DNA of 64,000 bases from DASYLJ01 sp964432595 (GCA_964432595.1 CAYSOF010000018.1:62001-126000), one strand, 5' to 3'; positions 17,076 through 24,107 are shown, numbered from the stretch's first letter. Made by a program: numbers and translations. The notes: generated from the sequence alone by a model not told the origin.

Positions 17076-18332
17076 CTACTGCTTCATCGCCGCCGCGAGG
17101 ATGCGCGACGTCGACGGGCGCATGATGCGCGGGTCGACTTCGTTCCCCTCGAGCAGCGTCTTGCGGACGTCCTTGCCGGAGATCGACACCGGCTTCTCGT
17201 CCTTGTGGTTGTCCGTCAGATCGACGCGGCCGATCGACTCGTAGAACGCCGCGAAGCCGACCTTCAGCGGCTGGATCTTCAGATCACCGCCGAGCTTCGA
17301 GAAGATCTCCTGCGCGTCGAAGTCGCCCCAGATCGCGGTGCCGTCGGCGAACGGCGCGTCGGCGTGCTTGCGGCCGATGACGATGTCCGTGAAGCCGTAG
17401 TTCTGGCGGTAGATGCCGTGCATCACCGCTTCCTTCGGCCCGCCGTAGAACATCTTGATGTCGAGGCCGAGGAGGATCACGCGGTCGGGCACCGACTCCT
17501 TGCGCGGACCCCAGAGCGCCTGGTCGCTGTCGCCGTCGCCGAGCTGGCGCTGATCGATGAGCGCCTCGTACGTCTCCATGCGGACGTCGGCCTTCACGTC
17601 GTCACCCTTGGTCTCGCCGATCAGCGGATTCAGGCAGGCGCCGGCGTCGTGACCCTGCCGGAGCAGCGTCTCGAGGCCGTACACGAGCGCGTACTCGTGC
17701 GCGCGGTGCAGCGGGTTGCGCGTCTGGAACGCGACGACCCGCTTCCAGCCCTTCTTCGCCAGCAGCGCGCGTACTTCCTTCGGCGACAGGATGTACTTGC
17801 CGAGACGCGGATGCTTCGGCTGCGGCAGGACGTGGATGGTGCCGCCGATCAGATGCGACTTGTCGGCGTCGCCCTTGAGCACCATGTCGGCGCCGGGATG
17901 GTCCGTGCGCTCGGTGCCGTAGACGCTCTTCAGGTAGCGCATCTTGTCCCACTCGAAGACGTCGCTCACGTCGAGCGTCGCGACGACGGCGCCGCCGCTG
18001 TTCACCAACGCGACCTTCTGACCGGCCTTGATCTTGCCCGCGAGCTCCGCGGTCACCGGGAACGAGATCGGGATCGTCCAGGCGTACTTCTTGCCGTCGT
18101 GCTCGATGACGGCCTCGGCGAGCACGCGGTCGTACGCCGCCTTGCCCATCGGGCCGGTGAGCGGAGAGAGGGCGCCGTCGCCGAAGCGGTAGACGCTCGA
18201 GAGGTCGGCGTCGGAGACGGGCACCTGGACGAGGCCGGCGGCCTCGGCGCGCACCGTGGCCTCGTCGCCGGGAGCCACCATGCAGCTCACGGGCTCGCTG
18301 AGACCGCCGTGCGGGGGAATGAGATCGGCCAT
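17076..18332 (-). CDS. sat: Sulfate adenylyltransferase (ATP sulfurylase)
   Basis: The 418-residue single-domain ATP sulfurylase has the PUA-like N-terminal part (SPLTGPMGKAAYDRVL), then the catalytic motif AFQTRNPLHRAHE (about residues 207-219). DIVIGRKHAD is near residue 317, and SISGKDVRKTLLEG is near the end, where many homologues have ISGT. It joins sulfate and ATP to give APS and pyrophosphate, or runs in reverse in sulfur oxidisers and reducers. No APS reductase or kinase is in view, so direction is unclear. It lies just downstream of the sulfur-carrier operon. Its ribosome site GAAAGGAACC is 10-19 bases before the ATG. Confidence 0.93.
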   Translation of the reverse strand: MADLIPPHGGLSEPVSCMVAPGDEATVRAEAAGLVQVPVSDADLSSVYRFGDGALSPLTGPMGKAAYDRVLAEAVIEHDGKKYAWTIPISFPVTAELAGKIKAGQKVALVNSGGAVVATLDVSDVFEWDKMRYLKSVYGTERTDHPGADMVLKGDADKSHLIGGTIHVLPQPKHPRLGKYILSPKEVRALLAKKGWKRVVAFQTRNPLHRAHEYALVYGLETLLRQGHDAGACLNPLIGETKGDDVKADVRMETYEALIDQRQLGDGDSDQALWGPRKESVPDRVILLGLDIKMFYGGPKEAVMHGIYRQNYGFTDIVIGRKHADAPFADGTAIWGDFDAQEIFSKLGGDLKIQPLKVGFAAFYESIGRVDLTDNHKDEKPVSISGKDVRKTLLEGNEVDPRIMRPSTSRILAAAMKQ

Positions 18333-18341
18333 GTCGGGTTT

Positions 18342-18374
18342 GGTTCCTTTCTGTTTTTTCGGAACCCCGGAACC
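18342..18374 (-). promoter_or_regulatory. Possible SD-masking hairpin in front of sat
   Basis: On the minus strand, GGTTCC occurs twice in tandem (18374-18369 and 18366-18361). Each copy can pair with GGAACC inside the sat ribosome site (18347-18342). The loop is A-rich (GAAAAAACAGAAA). The stem is only 6 bp, so this is a weak suggestion of translational control. Confidence 0.3.
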
Positions 18375-18425
18375 TAGGCCAATCCGCCCCGTACCTCAAA
18401 CCGCGGGCGACGGCGGACGCGGGGC

Positions 18426-19619
18426 TCAGTGCTCGATTTCGATGCCGTCGGTGACGGGGCGGACGCGGAGCCGGCGCCGGGCGCGGGCGAGGCCGCGGGC
18501 GGCCAGCGCGCCGAGCCGCCAGCGCGTCAGCGACCGCATGGCGAGTGCCATACGGGCATCGTCGCCGGTGAACTCCCGCGCCTCGAGCGGGCTGATGCCG
18601 AGCGTCAGGTCGCCCAGCCAGCCCATCGCGATGCCGTTGGCGCGCACGGCGCGGTGCAGATGGGCGAGAAGTGGGACGACCGCGTCGGGCGCGAGCGCGG
18701 AGACGCCTGCCGTCGCCGGACGCCGCATGCCGACGACGGGCAGCACCCCCATGGCCGTCAGCGTGTCGATGCCCTCGATCGTCGACTCGAGCGGCTCGAG
18801 CCCGACGACGAGGTCGGTCCAGACCGTCCCGCTGGGGAAGACCTTCGCGGCGTGCTCCAGCGCCTCCAGGTAGCGCTCGCGGCCGATGTAGCGCGAGCGA
18901 CCGATGCAGTGGCGGTTGAGCAGCTCCGGATCGAAGATCTCGAGGTTGAAGCTGAGCGCGTCGACGCCCATGGCGTAGGTCCGGTCGATCCACGACAGCG
19001 CCTTCGGCGGGTGCGTCTGCACCGCGACGAGCGTGTCGAAATGCTTGCGGATGGCCTCGATGTAGGGCGCCAGGAACGCCATCCCGCCGTCCTCGGCCTC
19101 GAACGGGCTGCCGTTCACGTAGACGAGCGACGCGACGCCCTCGTCGAAGGCCGCGCGCACGACCTCGACGACGTCGGCGACGGTGGGCATGCTCGCCCGG
19201 TCCGTCGGCCCGCGCGCGCCCTCGAGGCAGAAGCGGCAGGGCGCGCCGTGCACGCTGAAGCCGCAGACCGTGCCCGGGTGAACGAGGAGGTGGTTGCCGA
19301 GCACGGTCGCGACGCGCCGCATGGGCACGCCGCGCGACGTCTGGCGCGCCGCGAAGCGCGGCAGGGCGGCATTGCGCACCTCGACACGCGGCCCGCCGTT
19401 GCCTGGGACGACGAAGAGTCGCTTGCCCTCGGCGACGAGCAGCGGCGCGTCCTCGGCGGCGACGGCGACGCTGACGCGGACGTCGTCCGGCAGGACGAGA
19501 TCGAGCATCGGCGTCGGCGCGTCGAATCCGGGCGCGACGTCTCGCGCGCTCGGGTCGAGGCGCACGCCGCGCAGGCCGAGGTCGAGCTTCAGGTGGACGG
19601 GACCGGTCGCCTCGCTCAC
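18426..19619 (-). CDS. Radical SAM-like protein with atypical cysteine spacing
   Basis: The 397-residue protein has CGFSVHGAPCRFC at residues 119-131, a C-x8-C-x2-C cluster; the usual radical SAM spacing is C-x3-C-x2-C. A TIM-barrel-like run follows: ASLVYVNGSPFEAEDGG, LVAVQTHPPKAL, ALSFNLEIFDPELLNRHCIG and DLVVGLEPLESTIEGIDTL. These are typical of radical SAM barrels. The N-terminal 115 residues form an extra domain. The GTG start overlaps the stop of the truncated E1-like gene (GTGA), making it the last gene of the SAM-riboswitch operon. It could act in sulfur-atom or cofactor chemistry there. Reaction unknown. Confidence 0.7.
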   Translation of the reverse strand: MSEATGPVHLKLDLGLRGVRLDPSARDVAPGFDAPTPMLDLVLPDDVRVSVAVAAEDAPLLVAEGKRLFVVPGNGGPRVEVRNAALPRFAARQTSRGVPMRRVATVLGNHLLVHPGTVCGFSVHGAPCRFCLEGARGPTDRASMPTVADVVEVVRAAFDEGVASLVYVNGSPFEAEDGGMAFLAPYIEAIRKHFDTLVAVQTHPPKALSWIDRTYAMGVDALSFNLEIFDPELLNRHCIGRSRYIGRERYLEALEHAAKVFPSGTVWTDLVVGLEPLESTIEGIDTLTAMGVLPVVGMRRPATAGVSALAPDAVVPLLAHLHRAVRANGIAMGWLGDLTLGISPLEAREFTGDDARMALAMRSLTRWRLGALAARGLARARRRLRVRPVTDGIEIEH

Positions 19620-20137
19620 GCGTCTCCCCCACAAGCGTCGCACGCGGTGACCGCGCGCGGCGTCGCCGCTTCGTACCGTCCCGCCGCGAGATCGAGACGA
19701 TGCCCGCGTCCCCGCGCCGGCGGGACGAGCACGGCGCAGAGCACCTCGTTGGCGACCAGGGCGCCGAGCGCCTGCGCCGCGATGCCGTCGAGCACGTGAT
19801 CGACGGCGCCGTCGATCGGCGCGTCGTCGAGACAGAGGCCGCACGGCCGCCCGACGAGCGTCCACACGCTGCCTCCCGCGCCGTGTACCGTGGCGCGCAC
19901 GAGGACCGTACCGGGCGCCGTCGCGGGGCAGGGCCCGCCGATCGAGACGACGACGTCGCCGCCGTCGCACGTCGTGCGGACGCCGGCGCGCACCAGCAGG
20001 TCGCGTGCGACGCACGCGACCGGACCGTCGCCGGCGATGGCGACGCGCGTCGCCATGAGGCGCTCCTGGCCGCGACCGCCGACCTCGGGGAGGAGGATCT
20101 GGCGGCTCCACCGTTCGATGTCGGCGTCGCCCAGCAT
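19616..20137 (-). CDS. Truncated E1-like (ThiF/MoeB-related) protein
   Basis: This 173-residue protein starts with ERWSRQILLPEVGGRGQERL, the N-terminal helix and loop of MoeB/ThiF enzymes whose arginine reaches the partner subunit's ATP site. It lacks the glycine-rich Rossmann turn (VAIAGDGPVACVARDLL), the SNLHRQ segment and the catalytic aspartate. It keeps the two zinc knuckles (CGLC and CDAC). It therefore cannot adenylate alone. The neighbouring E1 (23139-23879) lacks exactly this N-terminal helix, so the two may form one heteromeric E1. The ATG overlaps the NIL gene stop. Confidence 0.7.
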   Translation of the reverse strand: MLGDADIERWSRQILLPEVGGRGQERLMATRVAIAGDGPVACVARDLLVRAGVRTTCDGGDVVVSIGGPCPATAPGTVLVRATVHGAGGSVWTLVGRPCGLCLDDAPIDGAVDHVLDGIAAQALGALVANEVLCAVLVPPARGRGHRLDLAAGRYEAATPRAVTACDACGGDA

Positions 20138-20460
20138 CACTCGATGACGTTCTTTTCGATGGGCTCGACGGTGACGCCCTTCTCGCGCAGCCACGTGATG
20201 CCACGCTCGATCGCTTCCTCGGTGCCGTCGAGCTCGATGGCGATGATGCCGATCTCCTCGCTCACGCTGGCGCTGCGGATGTTGAACACGAGGTCGAACG
20301 TGTGGCTCAGCAGGTAGATGAGCGGCTCCTTCACGAGCGGCTTCGGATACGTCAGGTAGAGCTTCACGCGCGTCTGCTGGCCCGCGGCCTGCCCACTGAT
20401 CTTGGCACGCGTCGGCTTCACGATCGCCTTTGCCACCGTCTTTCCACCCGTGCGGCTCAT
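20137..20460 (-). CDS. NIL-domain protein
   Basis: After a basic, disordered N-terminal tail (about residues 1-30), the 107-residue protein has one ferredoxin-like NIL domain: RVKLYLTYPKPLVKEPLIYL, then FNIRSASVSEEIGIIAIELDG. NIL domains form the C-terminal part of methionine ABC ATPases (MetN). They also occur with iron-sulfur domains in homocysteine-forming systems (NIL/Fer proteins). No iron-sulfur motif is present here. Start and stop overlap the neighbouring genes (ATGA, TGATG). A methionine or homocysteine sensing or sulfur-handling role fits the riboswitch context but is inference. Confidence 0.8.
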   Translation of the reverse strand: MSRTGGKTVAKAIVKPTRAKISGQAAGQQTRVKLYLTYPKPLVKEPLIYLLSHTFDLVFNIRSASVSEEIGIIAIELDGTEEAIERGITWLREKGVTVEPIEKNVIE

Positions 20461-21434
20461 CCCAGATTCCTCCACCCGTGCCAGAGGTTCGTCGAGAGGT
20501 AGCGGTCGCCGAAGTCGGCGAACAGCACCACGATGGTGCCGTCCGTGAGCGTTCGCGCAACCTCCAGCGCGGCGACGTGCGCGGCGCCGCACGACTGCCC
20601 GACGAGCAATCCCTCCTCGCGCCCGAGTCGATAGACCATGTTGTACGCGTCGTCGGTCTCGATGCCGATCTTCCGGTCGAGCTCCTGCTCCTTGAAGATG
20701 CCCGGCACGATGGACGACGCCATGTGCTTGAGCCCCTCGAGCCCGTGGAACGCGTCGGCCGGCTCCGCAGCGACGACCTGGATCGCCCGGTTCTGCGTCT
20801 TGAGATAGCGCCCCGTGCCCATGACGGTACCGCCGGTACCGATGCCGGTGACGAAATGCGTGACGCGCCCCTCGGTCTGCCGCCAGATCTCCGGCCCCGT
20901 GCTCTCGAAGTGCGCGAGCGGGTTGGCCTCGTTGAAGTACTGATCCGGCTTCCAATAACGCTCGCGGTCGCCGGCGAGGATCGTCCGGCAGAGACGAATG
21001 GCGCCGTCCGAGCCCTCGAGCGGATCGCTGAAGATCGCCTTCGCGCCGAACGCCGAGACGACCTGCTTCCGCTCGCGGCTGACGTTCTCCGGCATCACCA
21101 GCTCGACGGGAAACCCGAGCGCCGCCCCGATCATCGCGAGCGCGATGCCGGTGTTACCGGACGTCGAGTCGAGAATGGTCTTCCCGGCGACGAGATGCCC
21201 CTGCCGAATGCCCTCCTGGATCATCTTGAGGGCAGGTCGATCCTTGACGGAGCCGCCCGGATTGAATCCCTCGAGCTTGGCGAAGATGCGCACGCCCGCC
21301 GGCACGCCGTCGCGTACCCGCCGCAGCTCGACCAACGGCGTGTTGCCGATGAGCTGCAACACGGACGGCGAAACGACGGGCCCAGCCGACGGTGCGGTCG
21401 GCCCCGACAGAACCGCGTGCGCACTCCGACTCAT
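20457..21434 (-). CDS. PLP-dependent cysteine-synthase-family enzyme (CysK/CysM-like)
   Basis: The 325-residue fold-type II PLP enzyme has SVLQLIGNTPLVELRRV, the lysine loop GGSVKDRPALKMI, the substrate loop DSTSGNTGIALAM and GIGTGGTVMGTGRYLK. It should replace an activated hydroxyl on serine (or homoserine) with sulfur. In Mycobacterium CysM uses O-phosphoserine and the CysO thiocarboxylate. The sulfur-carrier gene next door suggests the same type of donor. The chosen ATG (21434) precedes the palindromic element; an ATG six codons earlier lies at its edge. The stop overlaps the NIL start. Acceptor (O-acetylserine, O-phosphoserine or a homoserine ester) unknown. Confidence 0.85.
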   Translation of the reverse strand: MSRSAHAVLSGPTAPSAGPVVSPSVLQLIGNTPLVELRRVRDGVPAGVRIFAKLEGFNPGGSVKDRPALKMIQEGIRQGHLVAGKTILDSTSGNTGIALAMIGAALGFPVELVMPENVSRERKQVVSAFGAKAIFSDPLEGSDGAIRLCRTILAGDRERYWKPDQYFNEANPLAHFESTGPEIWRQTEGRVTHFVTGIGTGGTVMGTGRYLKTQNRAIQVVAAEPADAFHGLEGLKHMASSIVPGIFKEQELDRKIGIETDDAYNMVYRLGREEGLLVGQSCGAAHVAALEVARTLTDGTIVVLFADFGDRYLSTNLWHGWRNLG

Positions 21435-21452
21435 GTCATGCGTACCACGCAT

Positions 21453-21546
21453 GGCGCGCCGGCTTCGCCGGCCGCGCCACGAGGCTCGCGCGGAAACGAC
21501 AGCGCCACGCTCGCGTTCCTCCGGCCCAAGACATGGTCTTGGGCCG
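21453..21546 (+). repeat. Palindromic element family 3, copy 1 (two hairpins)
   Basis: Hairpin A (21453-21478) pairs GGCGCG-CCGGC with GCCGGCCGCGCC around TTC, with one bulged base. Hairpin B (21522-21546) is a perfect 11-bp stem, CGGCCCAAGAC/GTCTTGGGCCG, with loop ATG. They are 43 bases apart. The same pair in reverse orientation occurs at 52432-52521. Hairpin B ends one base from the stop codon of the sulfur-carrier gene, so it may also weaken or end transcription between it and the cysteine-synthase gene. Confidence 0.8.
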
Positions 21547-21547
21547 A

Positions 21548-21823
21548 TTAGTTTCCGCCGGCGATCGCCGGAACGATGGAGAGCTCGTCGGTGGGTTTCA
21601 CCGGCGTGTCGAGATGCTGGAGGAACCGGATGTCCTCGCCGTTGACGAAGACGTTGACGAAGCGCCGGACCTGGCCGCCCTCGTCGCAGATGCGGTCCTT
21701 GATGCCGGGGTAGCGCGTGTCGAGGTCCGCGATGACCGCTGCGACGGTGGCTCCGTCGGCCTCGACGGCTTCGGCGCCCGACGTGTACTTGCGCAGCGGG
21801 GTCGGTACTCTCACCTGACTCAT
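21548..21823 (-). CDS. Ubiquitin-like sulfur carrier protein (MoaD/ThiS/CysO-like), ends Gly-Gly-Asn
   Basis: The 91-residue beta-grasp protein starts VRVPTPLRKYTSG, has FVNVFVNGEDIRFLQHLDTPV, and ends DELSIVPAIAGGN. In this family the terminal Gly-Gly is adenylated by an E1 and turned into a thiocarboxylate that donates sulfide. Here an asparagine follows the Gly-Gly, so it must be trimmed first, as in QbsE or HcyS systems that use a JAMM peptidase. No such peptidase is in the cluster. The likely start is the ATG at 21823 with a GGAGGAATCG ribosome site. It belongs to the SAM-riboswitch operon. Confidence 0.88.
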   Translation of the reverse strand: MSQVRVPTPLRKYTSGAEAVEADGATVAAVIADLDTRYPGIKDRICDEGGQVRRFVNVFVNGEDIRFLQHLDTPVKPTDELSIVPAIAGGN

Positions 21824-21873
21824 GATGGCGATTCCTCCTGTGAGTTGCCAGACGGGACGGCCCCGCCGGCGGG

Positions 21874-23142
21874 TCAACCGGCCGACACCTCGCGGCTGTC
21901 GCGCAGGCGCGCGAACAGGTCATCGAAGTCGGCGAGGCGTGCGGGGATCTGGAAGGGTTGCTCGACGGAGCCGAGCACGGCTTCGAGCGTCTTGTAGCCG
22001 TTGCCGGTGACGCTGACGACGATCGACTCGTCGCGCGGGATGCGGCCCTGGGCGATGAGCTTCTTCGCGACCGCGACGGTGGTGCCGCCCGCGGTCTCGG
22101 TGAAGATGCCCTCGGTGCGGGCGAGGAGCTTGATGGCCTCGACGATTTCCGCGTCGGTGACGCTCTCGCCCCAGCCGCCGGACTCGCGCACGGCCTTCAG
22201 GACGTAGAAGCCGTCGGCCGGATTGCCGATGGCGATCGACTTCGCGATCGTCTGCGGCTTCACCGGCGTGATCAGGTCGGTGTTCTTGTGCATCGCCTGG
22301 ATCACGGGCGCGCAGCCGCCGGCCTGCGCCGAGTAGATCTTGAAATCGCCGTCGACGAGGCCCAGCTCGCGGAACTCCTTGAACGCCTTGGCGACCTTCG
22401 GGAGGATCGTCCCGCCGGCCGTGGGCACGATGACGTGCTTCGGCAGCTTCCAGCCGAGTTGCTCGACGATCTCGAAGCCGTACGTCTTCGCGCCCTCGGT
22501 GTAGTACGGGCGCATGTTGATGTTGACGAACGCCCATCCGTACTTGTCGGCAATCTCGCTGCACAGCCGGTTGACGTCGTCGTAGTTGCCACGGATCGCG
22601 ACGGCGCGCGGGCCGTAGATCGTGGAGCCGATCACCTTGCCCTGCTCGAGGTCGTCGGGGATGAAGATGTAGCAGTTGAGCCCGGCGCGCGCGGCGTGCG
22701 CCGACACCGAGTTCGCGAGGTTCCCCGTCGACGCGCACGATACGGTGTCGAAGCCGAACTCCATCGCCTTCGAGATCGCCACGGAGACGACGCGGTCTTT
22801 GTAGGAGAACGACGGATGGTTCACCGAGTCGTCCTTGACCCACAGCTCCTTCACGCCGAGCACGGCGGCGAGCCGATCGGCGCGCACGAGCGGCGTGTAC
22901 CCGGAGTAGAGCCCGATCTTCGGCTCGCCGTCGACCGGCAGCAGCTCGCGATAGCGCCACAGGTTGCGCGGGCGGCTCTCGATGAGCTCGCGCGTCAGCA
23001 CCTTGCGGATCGCGCCGTAGTCGTAGCGCACCTCGAGCGGGCCGAAGCACGTCTCGCAGACGTGCAGCGGGGCGACCGGAGTCTCGGCGCCGCACTCGCG
23101 ACAGCGCAGACCGGTGACGTAGCTCCGCGGTGTGTTGCTCAT
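21874..23142 (-). CDS. Threonine synthase homologue with zinc ribbon
   Basis: The 422-residue fold-type II PLP enzyme has an N-terminal zinc ribbon (CRECGAETPV and CETCFGPLEV), the lysine loop NHPSFSYKDRVVSVAISKA, the phosphate loop CASTGNLANSVSAHAARAG and VPTAGGTILPKVAKAF. By family it converts O-phosphohomoserine to threonine. Its place between an E1 and a sulfur carrier, behind a SAM riboswitch, raises the alternative that it uses O-phosphohomoserine and thiocarboxylate sulfur to make homocysteine. Whether the genome has another threonine synthase is not known. The ATG overlaps the E1 stop (ATGA); the sulfur-carrier gene follows after 50 bases. Confidence 0.85.
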   Translation of the reverse strand: MSNTPRSYVTGLRCRECGAETPVAPLHVCETCFGPLEVRYDYGAIRKVLTRELIESRPRNLWRYRELLPVDGEPKIGLYSGYTPLVRADRLAAVLGVKELWVKDDSVNHPSFSYKDRVVSVAISKAMEFGFDTVSCASTGNLANSVSAHAARAGLNCYIFIPDDLEQGKVIGSTIYGPRAVAIRGNYDDVNRLCSEIADKYGWAFVNINMRPYYTEGAKTYGFEIVEQLGWKLPKHVIVPTAGGTILPKVAKAFKEFRELGLVDGDFKIYSAQAGGCAPVIQAMHKNTDLITPVKPQTIAKSIAIGNPADGFYVLKAVRESGGWGESVTDAEIVEAIKLLARTEGIFTETAGGTTVAVAKKLIAQGRIPRDESIVVSVTGNGYKTLEAVLGSVEQPFQIPARLADFDDLFARLRDSREVSAG

Positions 23143-23879
23143 TGACTGGCACTCCTTCTGGCGGCGCCGGAGGGGACGCCGCACGTGGCGCAGGCGGAAT
23201 GACGGGTGACCGGGACGCTGCGCCAGCTCCCGGCCTTGGTGTCGATGGTGAGCAGCGAATCGGCGAACGTCGGGGCGTCGCCGCGCAGCACCCGCACGGC
23301 CTCGGCCGCCTGCAGCGTGCCCGCGAGCACGACGGCGGGGCCCAGCACGCCGGCTTCCTGGCACGACGCGACCTCGTCGGGCGGCGGCGGTTCCTCGAAG
23401 ACGCAGCGGTAGCACGCGGTCGCGCCCGGCAGCACCGTCAGCAGCTGGGCGTGGAACCCGATGGCGCCGGCGTGGACGAGCGGGATACCGGCGGCCACCG
23501 CGGCGTCGTTCACGACGAACTTCATGGCGACCGTGTCGGTCCCGTCGACGATCACGTCGACGTCGCGCAGCACCTCGAGCTCGCCGGCGAAGCGTGCACG
23601 GATCGGCTCGACCCGCAGGGCGGGGTGCCGGTCGCGCAGCCGGCGCGCGGCGGCGTCGACCTTCGCACTGCCCACGTCGCCGTCGTCGTAGAGCGGCTGG
23701 CGATGCAGGTTCGACGGCTCGACGGCGTCGGGATCGACCAGCCGGACCCGTCCGACGCCGGCTCCCGCGAGCGCTGAAGCGGCGGGGGCGCCGAGGCCGC
23801 CGACACCGATCACGAGGACGCGAGATCGTCCGATGTCGGTCGCGGGCTGGCGGGTCGGAATGGTGGTCGTTTGGTGCAT
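23139..23879 (-). CDS. E1-like sulfur-carrier adenylyltransferase (ThiF/MoeB family)
   Basis: The 246-residue protein has the ATP-binding turn VLVIGVGGLGAPAASALAGAG, then VRLVDPDAVEPSNLHRQPLY, IVDGTDTVAMKFVVND and CQEAGVLGPAVVLAGTLQA. Zinc knuckles are CYRC and CATC. It should adenylate the C-terminal glycine of the sulfur carrier. The N-terminal helix with the RxxRQ motif, which MoeB-type dimers insert into the partner site, is missing: the glycine-rich strand begins by residue 20. The truncated E1-like protein at 19616-20137 has that helix. This is the first gene after the SAM-I riboswitch. Its ATG is 2 bases from a stem that masks its ribosome site. Confidence 0.88.
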   Translation of the reverse strand: MHQTTTIPTRQPATDIGRSRVLVIGVGGLGAPAASALAGAGVGRVRLVDPDAVEPSNLHRQPLYDDGDVGSAKVDAAARRLRDRHPALRVEPIRARFAGELEVLRDVDVIVDGTDTVAMKFVVNDAAVAAGIPLVHAGAIGFHAQLLTVLPGATACYRCVFEEPPPPDEVASCQEAGVLGPAVVLAGTLQAAEAVRVLRGDAPTFADSLLTIDTKAGSWRSVPVTRHSACATCGVPSGAARRSASQ

Positions 23880-23881
23880 GT

Positions 23882-23915
23882 GGTGACGCTCCAGCGTGGA
23901 GTAGAGGGCGTCACC
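23882..23915 (-). promoter_or_regulatory. Expression-platform hairpin masking the ribosome site
   Basis: On the minus strand GGTGACGC (23915-23908) pairs with GCGTCACC (23889-23882), and CTCC pairs with the GGAG ribosome site inside the loop side. The start codon follows 2 bases later. There is no T-run, so it looks like a Shine-Dalgarno sequestering stem driven by the adjacent SAM riboswitch, giving translational control. Confidence 0.6.
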
Positions 23916-23925
23916 AGCGTGCGAT

Positions 23926-24040
23926 CCTTATCTTTCGCGTTCCCTCCGGGGAGGGTCGTCGCGTCGGAATTAGCACCGGAATCACGAGGACCGGTTGCTG
24001 TGGCATCGCAGGGCCGGGCCCTCCGCCACTCTGGATAAGG
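23926..24040 (-). ncRNA. SAM-I (S-box) riboswitch
   Basis: Read on the minus strand, P1 is CCTTATC (24040-24034) with GATAAGG (23932-23926). Then come AGAGTGGCGGAGGG, a GGCCCTGCGATGCCAC helix, AGCAACC and the highly conserved GGTGCTAATTCC, closing with GAAAGATAAGG. These are the class hallmarks in order. It should bind S-adenosylmethionine and shut off the downstream genes when methionine is plentiful. It lies between bamD and the E1-like gene and so controls the sulfur-carrier operon. Confidence 0.95.
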
Positions 24041-24068
24041 TATGTAAAGTTCGTTCTCTCGGCCGCCG

Positions 24069-24097
24069 ACCTAACCCGAAGGCGGACGATGTGTCAA
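24069..24097 (-). promoter_or_regulatory. Candidate promoter for the riboswitch operon
   Basis: A perfect TTGACA (24097-24092) lies 10 bases after the bamD stop. The element 17 bases downstream, TTAGGT (24074-24069), is a poor -10 match. It would start transcription about 20 bases before the riboswitch. The weak -10 keeps confidence low. Confidence 0.35.
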
Positions 24098-24107
24098 ATC
24101 TGTCGCC

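Noticed and set aside
16704..18377. A 557-codon plus-strand frame covering the repeat and sat
   Set aside because: Its start lies in the palindromic element and the rest is antisense to the clear ATP sulfurylase gene.
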